Assembly: GCF_002093665.1 (NCBI RefSeq) | Contig: NZ_MRWE01000015.1 | Location: forward strand, 54,805 to 118,804 | Length of the DNA stretch: 64,000 bases | Source: Rouxiella badensis | Lineage (GTDB): Bacteria; Pseudomonadota; Gammaproteobacteria; Enterobacterales; Enterobacteriaceae | Reading direction: 5' to 3' | In this document: positions 24,705 through 34,194 of the stretch, piece by piece | Layout of the letters: each line of letters opens with the position of its first letter | Numbering within the stretch: position 1 is the stretch's first letter | The notes under the pieces: model-generated | Database searches by the model: none | Told to the model about the DNA's origin: nothing | Seen by the model: only the letters and a program-made list of their open reading frames with translations | Translations under genes and position numbers: made by a program

Positions 24705-25778
24705 TTAGAAAGCGTTTTCCGTGGCCTGTAGCGCCTGCAAAATGGTCGCGGCAGAGAGCGTAAACGGCAGTCGCGCCGCATTTTGCGCCGAGAACTTCAC
24801 CTCCTGCGCCATCTTTTGCAGGGTTTCACTGCGATCGCCGGTCAGCAGCGGCAGCTGTAGCGGTGCGTCGAACTGCTTTAACAACGCAAACAGGCCCGCA
24901 TCGGGTTCGCCGCCGTCGTTCTCAAGAATCGATTGCAGCAGCAGTCCGTAGCCGACCTTTTCGCCGTGCAGCCAGTCGTGCAGCTCAGGTTGATGCGTCA
25001 TGCGGTTGTGCAGCGCGTGCGCCACGCCGGGAGCCGGAAAGTCGTCGCGCATGCTGTTGGCCATACCGGCCACGGCGATATTGGCGTCGATCACTTTGAC
25101 CAGCGCTGGGGTAACCCTCTCCAGCTGGTTATCTTCCACCGCCTGCTGACCAAACTCGATGAACGTATCGACGGCAAAACGTGCGGCCTGCACCTTGAGA
25201 TTTAACGCCAGACTGTCGCGGTTCTTTTGCTGATAAGGCCGGAATTCGTACCATTTAGCCAGGGCATCGACGATGCCAGCCTTGAGAAAGCGCACGTCGC
25301 TGCGGGCAATAACCTCACTGTCGACCAGCACCAGTACCGGCATCTTGGTCAGCGGCTGGCTGCGCTCGTGGCCACCCGCCGCGTTATAGATAATGGTAAT
25401 CGGTGACCAGGCGGCGCAGGTGGCCGCCACGGTTGGAAAGGTCACCATCGCCACGCCTTCAAGTAGATTGCCCACGCCCTTGGCGGTATCCAGAACGCGT
25501 CCGCCGCCAATGCCTAATACCAACGAGGCGCCCTGCTCTTTAACCCTAGCGCCGTGCTCATCAATCGCCTGTTCGGTGCATTCACCGGCTAGAAAAGAGA
25601 CGCTGTAATTGACACTGTGCGCTTTAAGACTGGCCTCCAGCTCGGGGTTAACGGCTTTCCAGGCCTGAGGGCTGGTAATAATCGCAATGTGCCTGGACAG
25701 CGGCGCAATATATTCGCCAACCTGAGATCGAATACCCGATTTATGGTAATAGGTTTGTGGGGATTTAATAGCAAGCAC
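24705..25778 (-). CDS. Iron-containing alcohol dehydrogenase family oxidoreductase
   Basis: A 357-residue Fe-ADH/glycerol-dehydrogenase-fold protein close in type to E. coli YbdH. The NAD(P)-binding GGGRVLDTAKG and FPTVAATCAAWSP are in the N-terminal half. Probable metal ligands are in SMRDDFPAPGVAHALHN and HDWLHGEKVGYG in the C-terminal helical domain. The start is a GTG at 25778 with AGGTTAA upstream. It would reduce or oxidise a 2-keto or 2-hydroxy acid. It is divergent from the GNAT-M20-MmgE unit and probably works on a carbon fragment released by that pathway, matching the position of yxeR in the Bacillus operon. The substrate is unknown. Confidence 0.85.
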   Translation of the reverse strand: MLAIKSPQTYYHKSGIRSQVGEYIAPLSRHIAIITSPQAWKAVNPELEASLKAHSVNYSVSFLAGECTEQAIDEHGARVKEQGASLVLGIGGGRVLDTAKGVGNLLEGVAMVTFPTVAATCAAWSPITIIYNAAGGHERSQPLTKMPVLVLVDSEVIARSDVRFLKAGIVDALAKWYEFRPYQQKNRDSLALNLKVQAARFAVDTFIEFGQQAVEDNQLERVTPALVKVIDANIAVAGMANSMRDDFPAPGVAHALHNRMTHQPELHDWLHGEKVGYGLLLQSILENDGGEPDAGLFALLKQFDAPLQLPLLTGDRSETLQKMAQEVKFSAQNAARLPFTLSAATILQALQATENAF

Positions 25779-26000
25779 GTCGAGTTAACCTGTTCGATTT
25801 AATTAGGGAAATGCTACGAGAAATTCGGAAATAAGCAATAACTTACTGCTATATCGCTTTTCCATAATTCGCAATTGTTTATGCGTTTTTCAGATAAACA
25901 AATATCAAAGCTTGCTATGAATAAGCAGATAAAGAAAAGATAATGAAACAACAATCGATAATAATATTATTTTTTACACCGGGAAAAGACGAGAAAATCG

Positions 26001-26531
26001 ATGAATCAAGTGTTCAGGCAACTCACTCCAGAAGATAATCACGCTTACCTCGAACTGATGCTCGCCGCCTATGCGCCCATTCGTGAATTAGGCATTCAGT
26101 TTGATGCTGCAACCGCAGACTTGGCCCGCGTGACGCGCCACCTGACCGAGCACGACGTGTACGCGCTGCTGGTAGACGGCAAAATGGTCTCTTCCGTCAC
26201 TCTGCGCTATCCGTGGAGCCCGCTTCCCGGTCCGTTCAACCTGCCACACATCGGCTGGTTTGGCGTACATCCTGATTACAGCGGCCACGGCTGGGGCAAG
26301 AAAATCCAGGACTGGGTCGAGCAGGAAATTCTCATCAAGCAGCTTAAAGCCCCCGCTGTCTCACTCGGCACCGCCACCCGCCATCCATGGTTAAAAGAGA
26401 TGTATCAAAAGCGCGGCTTCGAGCCGATGCACGAAAAGGATTTGGGCAAGGGCCATATCACCCTCTTTATGAAGAAAGTCCTCGATCCCGTCGCGCATGA
26501 AAAATGGCTCTCTCGCCAAAATACGCGCTAA
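26001..26531 (+). CDS. GNAT N-acetyltransferase (YxeL-like)
   Basis: A 176-residue GNAT-fold acetyltransferase. The acetyl-CoA pyrophosphate loop is HPDYSGHGWGKKIQDW, a variant of QxxGxG/A. ATRHPWLKEMYQKRGFE in the C-terminal part is the motif B region. It shares the stretch LKAPAV...RHPWL...YQ.RG with the GNAT at 50963, so the two are paralogues. Next to an M20 deacylase and an LLM monooxygenase, the likely task is N-acetylation of an S-modified cysteine before oxidative cleavage. The ATG at 26001 follows a modest GAGAAAA site. It is the first gene of a three-gene rightward unit. Confidence 0.85.
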   Translation: MNQVFRQLTPEDNHAYLELMLAAYAPIRELGIQFDAATADLARVTRHLTEHDVYALLVDGKMVSSVTLRYPWSPLPGPFNLPHIGWFGVHPDYSGHGWGKKIQDWVEQEILIKQLKAPAVSLGTATRHPWLKEMYQKRGFEPMHEKDLGKGHITLFMKKVLDPVAHEKWLSRQNTR

Positions 26532-26568
26532 TTCGTCTCGATATTGTCATGAACCCAGGAAACCTATT

Positions 26569-27720
26569 ATGAAAATTCTTCCTGAACATCAGGATATTGC
26601 ACAGTTTATTCAGGCATTCCGTCTTGAACTGCATCGTTTTCCCGAGCTCTCGAATCAGGAGTTCGAAACTACCGCACGCATCAAGGCAGCGCTGAACGAA
26701 CAGCAGATTCGCATTCTCGACCTGCCGCTGGCCACCGGGCTGGTGGCCGAACTGGGTGACCCTCACTCTCCGCATCTGGTCGTACTGCGCTCAGACATTG
26801 ACGCGCTGCCGATAGATGAACAGTCGGGCGTCGATTACGTGTCGCAAAACCCAGGCGTTATGCACGCGTGCGGACACGATTTTCACGCCTCGGCGGCGCT
26901 GGGCGCGGCCATTTTGCTGAAAAAAATCGAGCATCAACTGCCGGGACGCGTGCGCGTGCTGTTCCAGGCGGCCGAAGAAGTCTTTGAAGGGGCACCTGCG
27001 CTGCTGGCTACCGGTGCACTCAATGACGCGGCGGTTATTTTCGGCATCCATAACGACCCCACGTTACCGGTTGGCGTGCTCGGCAGCAAAGCCGGTGCCT
27101 TAACCGCAGGCGTTGACCGCTTTGATATATCCATTGCCGGAACCGGCAGTCACGCCGCGCGCCCGCACGATGGCAAGGATCCGATTATTATTCTGGGACA
27201 GGTCATTGGCGCGGTACAGACTCTGCTGAGCCGCAATGTGCCGTCCGACCACAACGCCGTCGTGTCGATAACGCAGGTACACAGCGGCTCGACCTGGAAC
27301 GTTATCCCTGACAGTGCGTTTCTCGAAGGCACCGTGCGCACCTTTAATCAGCAGACTCGCGAACTGATTGAGCGCCGTCTGCGCCAGCTGCTAAAGGGCA
27401 TCGGCGACGCCTTCGATGCGAAAATCACCCTCAATTGGCTGGCGGGTCCGCCTTCGGTGGTCAATGACGCAGAATGGGTCGATTTCGCCCTTGAACAAGC
27501 GCCAGCCGCCGGATTCGAGGCCCGCGTGGTCGAGGCGAGTCCTATCGGTGAAGACTTTGCATTCTATCAACAGCAGATCCCCGGCGCGTTCGTTATGGTA
27601 GGCTCCGGTGGCCCTTACGCCCTGCATCATCCTGCCTTCCGCGTGGACGATAAAGCGCTGTTCCCGACCGCAGACTACCTACACCGTCTGGCGGTGAGCG
27701 CGCTGGAAAAACTGCAATGA
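26569..27720 (+). CDS. M20-family amidohydrolase/N-deacylase (YxeP/HipO-like)
   Basis: A 383-residue metallo-amidohydrolase of the M20D group. Metal-site motifs are MHACGHDFHASAALGAAI (HACGHD), FQAAEEVFEGAPALL (AAEE), GSHAARPHDGKDP and SPIGEDFAFYQ. These enzymes remove acyl groups from amino acids; in the Bacillus yxe pathway the homologue deacetylates N-acetylcysteine after C-S cleavage. I chose the ATG at 26569 (MKILPEHQ) with AGGA upstream, not the overlapping start at 26497. It lies 37 bases after the GNAT gene and overlaps the MmgE/PrpD gene by four bases (ATGA). Confidence 0.9.
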   Translation: MKILPEHQDIAQFIQAFRLELHRFPELSNQEFETTARIKAALNEQQIRILDLPLATGLVAELGDPHSPHLVVLRSDIDALPIDEQSGVDYVSQNPGVMHACGHDFHASAALGAAILLKKIEHQLPGRVRVLFQAAEEVFEGAPALLATGALNDAAVIFGIHNDPTLPVGVLGSKAGALTAGVDRFDISIAGTGSHAARPHDGKDPIIILGQVIGAVQTLLSRNVPSDHNAVVSITQVHSGSTWNVIPDSAFLEGTVRTFNQQTRELIERRLRQLLKGIGDAFDAKITLNWLAGPPSVVNDAEWVDFALEQAPAAGFEARVVEASPIGEDFAFYQQQIPGAFVMVGSGGPYALHHPAFRVDDKALFPTADYLHRLAVSALEKLQ

Positions 27721-29054
27721 GCCTCACGCAGCGTCTCGCCGAGCTCATCGTGAGTTCAGCGCCCTCACCGCAGGCGCGTGAGCAGGCCCGCGGCGGTTTG
27801 CTTGACTTCGTTTCTGTCGCACTGCCGATTGTTCAAGGCGATATTGCGGATACGCCCTTAACTCAGCTGCGGGCCGTCTATCGCAGCCAAGACGCCCAGA
27901 CACGCGCATTGCTGCTCGGCTACGCCGGGCACGCGCTCGACTTCGACGATTTTCACCCTGATTTTCGCGGTCATCCGACGACGGTTATCCTGCCTGCGCT
28001 GTTTGCGCTAATGCCTGAAAAGCCCGACATCAGCGGTGACGCTTTTCTCGACGCCTACGTGATTGGCGTCGAGGTTGCCGGTCGACTGGGGCTGGCGGCG
28101 GGTCCTCAGCACTACAAGGGCGGACACCACAGCACCGCCACCCTCGGCACCCTTGCCGCAGCGGCAGCGAGCGCAAGGCTGCTCAATGCCAACGTTGCGC
28201 AAACGGCCAATATTCTTGGCATCGCCACCACTCGGGCCAGCGGGCTGCGCGCGCAGTTTGGCTCGGCGGTCAAGCCTCTGCACGCGGGTTTCGCTGCCGA
28301 ATCGGCGGTTATCGCCACCCGTCTGGCATTCGCCGGTCTACAGGGACAGGCCGACAAGGTGCTCGATGCCTTCCTCACCAGCGGCGGCGGCGGTCAGGAA
28401 AGCCCGGAGAAATTAGTGGCGGGCTGGGGGGCTCCCTGGCGCATCGTCTCGCCGGGACTGGAGTTCAAGCCTTATCCGACCTGTGCGGGCACCCACAGCG
28501 CTGCCGATGCGGCCTTTACGCTGCGGGCCGAATGGCTGCAAGAAGGCCGACCGCTGGATACGCTCATCGCCAACATTGTGCGTATTGAAGTGGCCTTCCC
28601 GCCCGGTGGTGATATTGCGGCCTCGGTTCGCGTACCGCACAGCGGTATTGAGGCCCGTTTCAGTCTGGAATATGTGATTGCGGCGACGCTATTACACAAT
28701 CGCCTGAGTCTGGCGGATTTCGGCGAAGGCCCTGTCGACGACGAGATAGCGGCGTTGGCGGCTAAAGTGCAGCGTTGCCCCGACGTTTCGGCACCACCGG
28801 ACGAAATCGATCCTACCCAACGCTTTCACGAAGTGACATTGTCACTAAAAAACGGCGAGAAACGCACCTGCCGCGTGACGCGTCAGCAAAGTGTGGCTCA
28901 GGGGGTCAACGGGCGATTCAAGCTGCAAAGCTGTCTGTCTTCAGCGACGCCAAAAGAGTGGGATGAGATTGAAAGTCTGTGCCAGCTGGCAACGCCAGCC
29001 GCCCTGCCCGTGTTGGCAAAACGGCTGACTCTCTTTGCCTCTAAAACGTCTTAA
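27717..29054 (+). CDS. MmgE/PrpD family protein (YxeQ-like)
   Basis: A 445-residue MmgE/PrpD-family protein, the family of 2-methylcitrate dehydratase and cis-aconitate decarboxylase. The family-typical GYAGHALDFDDFHPDFRGHP lies near residues 75-95. GTLAAAAASARLLN and FGSAVKPLHAGFAAE follow, as does the C-terminal-half KPYPTCAGTHSAADAA. A dehydratase or decarboxylase role on a dicarboxylic acid is likely, and would suit the succinyl-derived half of a succinated cysteine. The start overlaps the M20 stop, and the gene ends with a four-base convergent overlap with the BisC-type gene. Confidence 0.85.
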   Translation: MSLTQRLAELIVSSAPSPQAREQARGGLLDFVSVALPIVQGDIADTPLTQLRAVYRSQDAQTRALLLGYAGHALDFDDFHPDFRGHPTTVILPALFALMPEKPDISGDAFLDAYVIGVEVAGRLGLAAGPQHYKGGHHSTATLGTLAAAAASARLLNANVAQTANILGIATTRASGLRAQFGSAVKPLHAGFAAESAVIATRLAFAGLQGQADKVLDAFLTSGGGGQESPEKLVAGWGAPWRIVSPGLEFKPYPTCAGTHSAADAAFTLRAEWLQEGRPLDTLIANIVRIEVAFPPGGDIAASVRVPHSGIEARFSLEYVIAATLLHNRLSLADFGEGPVDDEIAALAAKVQRCPDVSAPPDEIDPTQRFHEVTLSLKNGEKRTCRVTRQQSVAQGVNGRFKLQSCLSSATPKEWDEIESLCQLATPAALPVLAKRLTLFASKTS

Positions 29055-31348
29055 CGAGTCAGTATTACCGGCGGCTCAAAGGCCTTCACGGCAGGAGCCG
29101 TCCCTTGATAACGCGCCACGTTTACCGTAGTTATCTGCCCACAGCATCCCTGCGCCAACGACGAGGTGCCGACGTCCAGCGTCAACACGTTCGGATTACC
29201 ATGACGACACGTTGGGCGAGCGGCCTGCGGATCCACCGGGTCATACCATGCGCCGGTAGGCAGCTGCACCACGCCCGGTCTGATTCCCTCGCTGATGTCC
29301 ACGCTGGCGAGCGCCGTACCGCGCACGTTGCTTATAGCCACTGTATCGCCGACTTGAATCCCCCTGACGCGCGCATCCTGTGGGTGCATCAGGCACACCT
29401 CACGCCCGTCGCGCTTCAGGCTCACGCTGTGATGACCATAATCGAGCTGGCTGTGCAGCTTAGTGGCAGGCTGATTAGCAATCAGGAAAAGAGGATGCTC
29501 GTCGTCCGGTTTTTGCGTCGGCTCGAGCCATACCGGATGTCCCGGGCAGTCGGCGTCGTTAAAATCAGCAATGGTCTGGGAAAATATCTCTATCTTGCCG
29601 CTCGGCGTCGGCAGCGGATGTTTGTCAGGGTCGAGGCGCAGGTTACGCAACAGCCGTCCCCCGTCTTTCAACTGCGGTAACGGGATCTGGCCGATTTCCC
29701 AGAAGGTGGAGAAGTCCGGTACGCTGATGTGCTGCTGCTCGCACTTTTCCTGCATCTGCTGATACAAATGCTCCAGCCACTGACGCGCGGTGCGCCCCTC
29801 GGTAAACGCCTCTTCGCGCCCTAATCGCTTTGCCAGCTCGGCAAAAATAGAATAGTCATCTTTCGCCTCGCCGAAAGGCCTGGCAACCGGCTGCATGGCG
29901 ATGAGATGGCGGTCCGTCGGTGCACCGCCTACGTCTTCACGTTCGAGCGTCATGGTGGCTGGCAGCACGATATCGGCATGGCGCGCGGTGGCGGTCCAGG
30001 CAATCTCGTGGACTATCAGCGTATCCAGCTGATTAAACGCCTGCCGTAGACGAGCCAGACTCTGATGGTGATGGAAGGGATTGCCCCCCGCCCACCAGGC
30101 CAGTTTTATCTCGGGATAACGCAGCGTCTGGCCGTTATAGCGAAATTCCTGCCCCGGATTAAGCAGCATGTCAGCGATGCGTGCCACCGGGATAAAGTCC
30201 TTCACGCCGTTTTTCCCCTGCGGCAGCGCCGGGAAAGAAACCCGATTGTGGTGCTTACCGTAATGGCCCAGCGCGCCGAGCGCATAGCCATAACCGCCGC
30301 CCGGCAGCCCCGGCTGGCCGAGAGCGGCAGACAGCACCAGCCCCAGCCACACCGGTTGCTCGCCGTGCTCGGCGCGTTGCAGCGCGTGCGCCACGGAGAC
30401 CATCACCCTCTTGCCTGCCAGCTCGACGGCCAATTTTTCAATACGCTCGGCATCGATGCCGCAAATCTCGGCGGCCCACGACGCGTCGCGCACCAGGCCG
30501 TCTTCTTTCCCCTGAAGGTAGGCAACCAGCTTGTCCCAGCCGACGCAGTAACGCGCCAGAAAATCTTCATCGGTCAAAGCGTTGGCTTTTAATACAGACA
30601 ACAGGCCGAGGATCAGCGCCGCGTCGGTACCGGGTCGAATCGGCAGCCATTCGGCGTCTGCTTCGTCCGGCATATCACTCTGTAGTGGGCTGACAGAGAT
30701 AAATTTTGTGCCGCGCTGCGCCGCCTTGTGAATAAAGCCGCGCTCGGTGTGTTCACTCAGTCCGCCGCTGGCGACCTGCGAATTTTTCAGCGCCAGACCG
30801 CCAAATGACAGCAGCAGCTCGGTGTGTTCTGAGATTTCTTCCCAGCTTACGCCGCGACGAGCAATTTCATTCATGTCACCGACGATGTGCGGCAAAATCA
30901 CCGACGCCGCGCCCGAACTGTAGCTGTTGACCGAGCGAACGTAGCCACCGAGGGTGGTATTGAGAAAGCGGTGCACCTGACTCTGGGCGTGGTGGAAGCG
31001 CCCTGCGCTAGACCAGCCGTAAGAGCCACCAAATACGGCGGCGGGACCGTGGGCGCGTGCGACGCGAGAAAGCTCACCGGCAGCCAGCGCGTAGGCCTCC
31101 TCCCAACTGATAGCAATATATTCATCGGAACCCCGGCGCTCGTCGGGACCTGGGCCATTTTCCAGCCAGCCACGGCGCACCATCGGCGTGGCGATGCGCA
31201 CTTTATGGTTCAGCGCATTTTCAAAGTTTTTCAGGATTGGGCTGGGGTCGGGATCGCCTGCGAACGGCGTGATCACCAGTTTATCGTCTTGAACGACGGC
31301 GGTAAAAGCTCCCCAATGGGAGCTGTGAGTCGTGGATTTTGCGGTCAT
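29051..31348 (-). CDS. BisC/TorZ-type molybdopterin oxidoreductase, probable S-oxide reductase
   Basis: A 765-residue molybdopterin-guanine-dinucleotide enzyme of the DMSO-reductase superfamily. There is no signal peptide and no N-terminal Fe-S cysteine motif, which fits a cytoplasmic BisC-like biotin/methionine sulfoxide reductase. The probable Mo-ligand Ser114 is in GGSYGWSSAGRFHHAQ. Other pterin-site motifs include NPFHHHQ, ERED and the C-terminal domain ANQPATKLHSQLDYG. Eight bases separate it from the upstream ABC ATPase gene, so it is cotranscribed with the importer. The imported substrate may therefore be, or may give rise to, an S-oxide; that is inference. Confidence 0.88.
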   Translation of the reverse strand: MTAKSTTHSSHWGAFTAVVQDDKLVITPFAGDPDPSPILKNFENALNHKVRIATPMVRRGWLENGPGPDERRGSDEYIAISWEEAYALAAGELSRVARAHGPAAVFGGSYGWSSAGRFHHAQSQVHRFLNTTLGGYVRSVNSYSSGAASVILPHIVGDMNEIARRGVSWEEISEHTELLLSFGGLALKNSQVASGGLSEHTERGFIHKAAQRGTKFISVSPLQSDMPDEADAEWLPIRPGTDAALILGLLSVLKANALTDEDFLARYCVGWDKLVAYLQGKEDGLVRDASWAAEICGIDAERIEKLAVELAGKRVMVSVAHALQRAEHGEQPVWLGLVLSAALGQPGLPGGGYGYALGALGHYGKHHNRVSFPALPQGKNGVKDFIPVARIADMLLNPGQEFRYNGQTLRYPEIKLAWWAGGNPFHHHQSLARLRQAFNQLDTLIVHEIAWTATARHADIVLPATMTLEREDVGGAPTDRHLIAMQPVARPFGEAKDDYSIFAELAKRLGREEAFTEGRTARQWLEHLYQQMQEKCEQQHISVPDFSTFWEIGQIPLPQLKDGGRLLRNLRLDPDKHPLPTPSGKIEIFSQTIADFNDADCPGHPVWLEPTQKPDDEHPLFLIANQPATKLHSQLDYGHHSVSLKRDGREVCLMHPQDARVRGIQVGDTVAISNVRGTALASVDISEGIRPGVVQLPTGAWYDPVDPQAARPTCRHGNPNVLTLDVGTSSLAQGCCGQITTVNVARYQGTAPAVKAFEPPVILTR

Positions 31349-31356
31349 TCGGCCCT

Positions 31357-32127
31357 CTAGAGCACCGTCGATAAGAAATTACGCACGCGGATATTTTCCC
31401 TGTCATCGAGCACGGCCTGCGTCGGCCCCGCGGCGACGATTTTTCCCTCTTCCATAAAGACGATATTATCCGCAACCTCACGGGCAAAGCCGACCTCATG
31501 GGTGACGATGACCATGGTAATGCCCGAATGTGCCAGCTTTTTGATAACCAGCAACACTTCGCCGACCAGCTCAGGGTCGAGCGCCGAGGTCGGTTCGTCA
31601 AACAGCATCACGCCGGGGTCCATCGCCAGCGCACGAGCAATCGCTACCCGCTGCTGCTGCCCCCCTGAAAGCTCGGAGGGCCACGCGTCTTCACGCGATG
31701 CCAGCCCGACCTGCTGCAACAGTGAACGTGCCTTGAGCACCGCCTGCTGACGGCTCTGCTTTTTAACTCGCATCGGCGCATCAATGATATTTTGCAGCAC
31801 GGTGCGGTGAGGGAACAGATTAAACTGCTGGAATACCATGCCAATCTCGGCGCGCTGCGCCGCGGCCTGTTTGCTGTTCAACTCGTACAGCGCACTGCCT
31901 TTCTGGTGATACCCCACCAGCTGTTCACCGACGCGAATCGTGCCACCGTCAAGTTTCTCAAGGTGGTTGATGCAGCGCAACAGCGTGGATTTCCCCGATC
32001 CAGACGGGCCTAAAATCACCGTCACCGAACCGGCGGCGATGTCGAGATTGATACCGTGCAAAATGGTGTTGCCGCCAAAGCGCTTGGTAATATTGCGGAG
32101 TTCGATAGCCTCAGCCATTGTTGCCAA
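31357..32127 (-). CDS. Polar amino-acid ABC importer ATPase (YxeO-like)
   Basis: A 256-residue ABC ATPase of the polar amino-acid type. Walker A is GPSGSGKST, the Q-loop is FQQFNLFPH, the signature is LSGGQQQR, and Walker B is VMLFDEPTSALD followed by the switch His in VTHEVGFA. It powers import by the permease and binding protein encoded just upstream. Its start overlaps the permease 3' end by 17 bases, or eight if the second ATG (32118) is used. The BisC-type gene follows after eight bases. Confidence 0.93.
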   Translation of the reverse strand: MATMAEAIELRNITKRFGGNTILHGINLDIAAGSVTVILGPSGSGKSTLLRCINHLEKLDGGTIRVGEQLVGYHQKGSALYELNSKQAAAQRAEIGMVFQQFNLFPHRTVLQNIIDAPMRVKKQSRQQAVLKARSLLQQVGLASREDAWPSELSGGQQQRVAIARALAMDPGVMLFDEPTSALDPELVGEVLLVIKKLAHSGITMVIVTHEVGFAREVADNIVFMEEGKIVAAGPTQAVLDDRENIRVRNFLSTVL

Positions 32128-33037
32128 CCCTCTCTTTGTTCACCGCCAGAGCAGGCGTCTTGCGTTTAATCCAGGCACGTTTTTCTTTGCGCACGGTACC
32201 GCGGCCGAAATAGCGCTCAACGTAAAATTGGCCGACCGACAGCACGGAGGTCATCGCCAGATACCAGATAGTGGCCACCAGCAGGAGCGGAATCACTTCA
32301 TAGGTTCGTTGATAAATAATCTGCGCGGAGTACAGCACGTCCTGGAGGGCAATCACCGAGACCACTGCGGTGGTTTTAAGCTGACCGATCACTTCATTAC
32401 CCGCCGGAGGCAGAATAGCGCGCATCGCCTGCGGCAACACGGTGTGACGGAAAATCTGCGCCGGACGGTAGCCCAATGCTCTCGCGGCCTCAAGCTGCCC
32501 TTGACTGACGCTCTGAATACCGGCACGCACAATTTCGGCCGCATAGGCAGACTGATGCATCACCAGCGCTATCACCGCCGCACTGAAAGGACTGATCAGC
32601 GAGTTGGCGTTAGCGCTCCACAGCTCACCGACGAAAGGCAGAGACAGCGTAATTTTTGGATAAAGCGCGGCAACGTTGTACCACAGGAACAGCTGCACCA
32701 GCATCGGTACACCGCGAAAGAACCAGGTGTAACCCCAGCTCACCGCGGAAAGCACCGGGTTCGACGACAGACGCATCAGCGCCAGCACCGTGCCCCCCGC
32801 GAAGCCAAGCACCACGGAAATTACCGTGAGCTGAAGCGTCATCAACACGCCCTGAAGAATTGACGCTTCGGTCAGATTTTCAGCAATAACCTTCCATTCA
32901 AAGCGCGGGTTATTGATGACCGAGTTTGCTACTGCCAGTAAAATGAGCAATACGATGAAGGCGCTGATCCAGCGCCCATAGTATTTTTTACCGATAATAC
33001 GCAGCTCGTCCTGCGATTCTGGCGTTGCCTTTTGCAT
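32111..33037 (-). CDS. Polar amino-acid ABC importer permease (YxeN-like)
   Basis: A 308-residue inner-membrane permease of the HisM/GlnP type with about five helices. The core domain begins ASILQGVLMTLQLTVISVVL, and the EAA loop contacting the ATPase is QLEAARALGYRPAQIFRHTV. I start it at the ATG at 33037 (MQKATPES), which overlaps the binding-protein stop by one base (TAATG). The longer reading from 33094 adds 19 basic residues inside the previous gene. It imports a polar amino acid, probably a sulfur-modified one given the neighbours. Confidence 0.92.
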   Translation of the reverse strand: MQKATPESQDELRIIGKKYYGRWISAFIVLLILLAVANSVINNPRFEWKVIAENLTEASILQGVLMTLQLTVISVVLGFAGGTVLALMRLSSNPVLSAVSWGYTWFFRGVPMLVQLFLWYNVAALYPKITLSLPFVGELWSANANSLISPFSAAVIALVMHQSAYAAEIVRAGIQSVSQGQLEAARALGYRPAQIFRHTVLPQAMRAILPPAGNEVIGQLKTTAVVSVIALQDVLYSAQIIYQRTYEVIPLLLVATIWYLAMTSVLSVGQFYVERYFGRGTVRKEKRAWIKRKTPALAVNKERVGNNG

Positions 33038-33933
33038 TAAAAAATCTCTTCGTTGCGTTTTGCTTCTTTCATCGCGCCGTAGCCGATGTTCCACTTATCG
33101 AGGATCTTCTGGTAGCTACCGTCCTTGATAAGTGAGTTCAACGCGGCCTGCACGGCGTCTTCCAGCGGAGAACCTTTAGGAAATGCAATAGAAACCGGAG
33201 CGTCGTTAACCGTAATCTGTCCGCTCATGGTGAGCACCGGGACCTTGCTGACCTGATACGTCAAGCCTTCGTAAGGACCAAAGAACATCGCCACACGACC
33301 GCTGACCACCGCTTGCACGCCCGCCGGACGATCCGGGAAGGTCGCAATCGTGATGCCAGGTTTGCCGTCGGCGACACATTTCTGGGTAGCCTCCTGCAGG
33401 CGCAGCAGCTGTGTGGTCCCTGCACCGGCACCGACCTGCTTGCCGCAGACGTCCTGCAGTGAAGTAAACGGGGCAATGTTTTCGTCTTTACGCGAGATAA
33501 TGCCGAGACGCGATGCATCGAAATAGCCGATGAAATCAACCTGACTCAGACGTGCCTTGGTAGCGTTGATGTTGGACAGCGCAACGTCGTAACGGCCGGA
33601 CTTCAGGCCGGGAATAATATTGTCGAAACCGCCGGTATCGCGCCACTGCACCGCCACGCCGAGCCTTTCGGCGATTGCACTCATCACGTCAATCTCGCGG
33701 CCAGCCAGCGTTTTATTGTCGGCCATATAAAAGGTGGTTGGCGGAGTATTGGGGTTAGTGCCTGCAACGATGTAGCCGCGCTTAAGAATGTCTTCAGGCA
33801 GCTTACTTTTTAAGGCGCTATCGGCGGAAACGTGGAGAGAACTAGAGAAAGGCACGTTCTGATCGGCAGCCCAAACGCTCTGCGTGCTTGCCGCAATCAC
33901 GAGAGGAAGCAGCAATTTTTTTAATAACTTCAT
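33037..33933 (-). CDS. Periplasmic binding protein of the polar amino-acid ABC importer (YxeM-like)
   Basis: A 298-residue solute-binding protein of family 3. The signal peptide MKLLKKLLLPLVIAASTQSV has a likely cleavage after AWA around residue 23. Ligand-binding fold motifs are ILKRGYIVAGTNPNTPP, DVMSAIAERLGVAVQW, GLKSGRYDVALSNINATKAR and the R/D-type site DAPVSIAFPKGSPL. The ATG at 33933 has AAGG upstream; the reading from 33972 would place 13 residues before the signal peptide. It is the first gene of the leftward importer-BisC operon. The ligand is not evident from the sequence. Confidence 0.92.
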   Translation of the reverse strand: MKLLKKLLLPLVIAASTQSVWAADQNVPFSSSLHVSADSALKSKLPEDILKRGYIVAGTNPNTPPTTFYMADNKTLAGREIDVMSAIAERLGVAVQWRDTGGFDNIIPGLKSGRYDVALSNINATKARLSQVDFIGYFDASRLGIISRKDENIAPFTSLQDVCGKQVGAGAGTTQLLRLQEATQKCVADGKPGITIATFPDRPAGVQAVVSGRVAMFFGPYEGLTYQVSKVPVLTMSGQITVNDAPVSIAFPKGSPLEDAVQAALNSLIKDGSYQKILDKWNIGYGAMKEAKRNEEIF

Positions 33934-34092
33934 TTTTAAACCTTTTTCCCGGTGAAAATTAAAATAGATCAATATTATTTATTTTCAGGGGTCGGCCTAA
34001 GCCTTACAACTGCTTAAATTAGATAAGTAAATCCAATTTTGTGCTAAAGAAATGCGATTTTTGAGAAAGGGAAATGAGGTCAGGGAATGACT

Positions 34093-34139
34093 TACGACGG
34101 TATCAGGCGGCAGAGATCCTTTCTCCGCCGCCCGTCGTA
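34093..34139. terminator. Long interrupted hairpin between amn and the ABC operon
   Basis: TACGACGG at 34093-34100 pairs with 34132-34139, and inner GC-rich segments (GGCGG/CCGCC, GAG/CTC) extend the stem. It lies about 55 bases after the amn stop on the minus strand and upstream of the ABC operon. The U tract is poor, so it is a candidate terminator or an operator-like palindrome. The rest of 33934-34194 is AT-rich promoter-like sequence with no ORF. Confidence 0.45.
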
Positions 34140-34194
34140 GAGTCAACATTCTTGTAGACTCAAACTTTTTATTCTAAGCGTCCGCTGCGCTGGG

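Noticed and set aside
31940..32863. 307-residue plus-strand ORF opposite the ABC permease
   Set aside because: It is an His/Arg/Gln-rich antisense artefact; the minus-strand genes overlap tightly and carry all ABC motifs.
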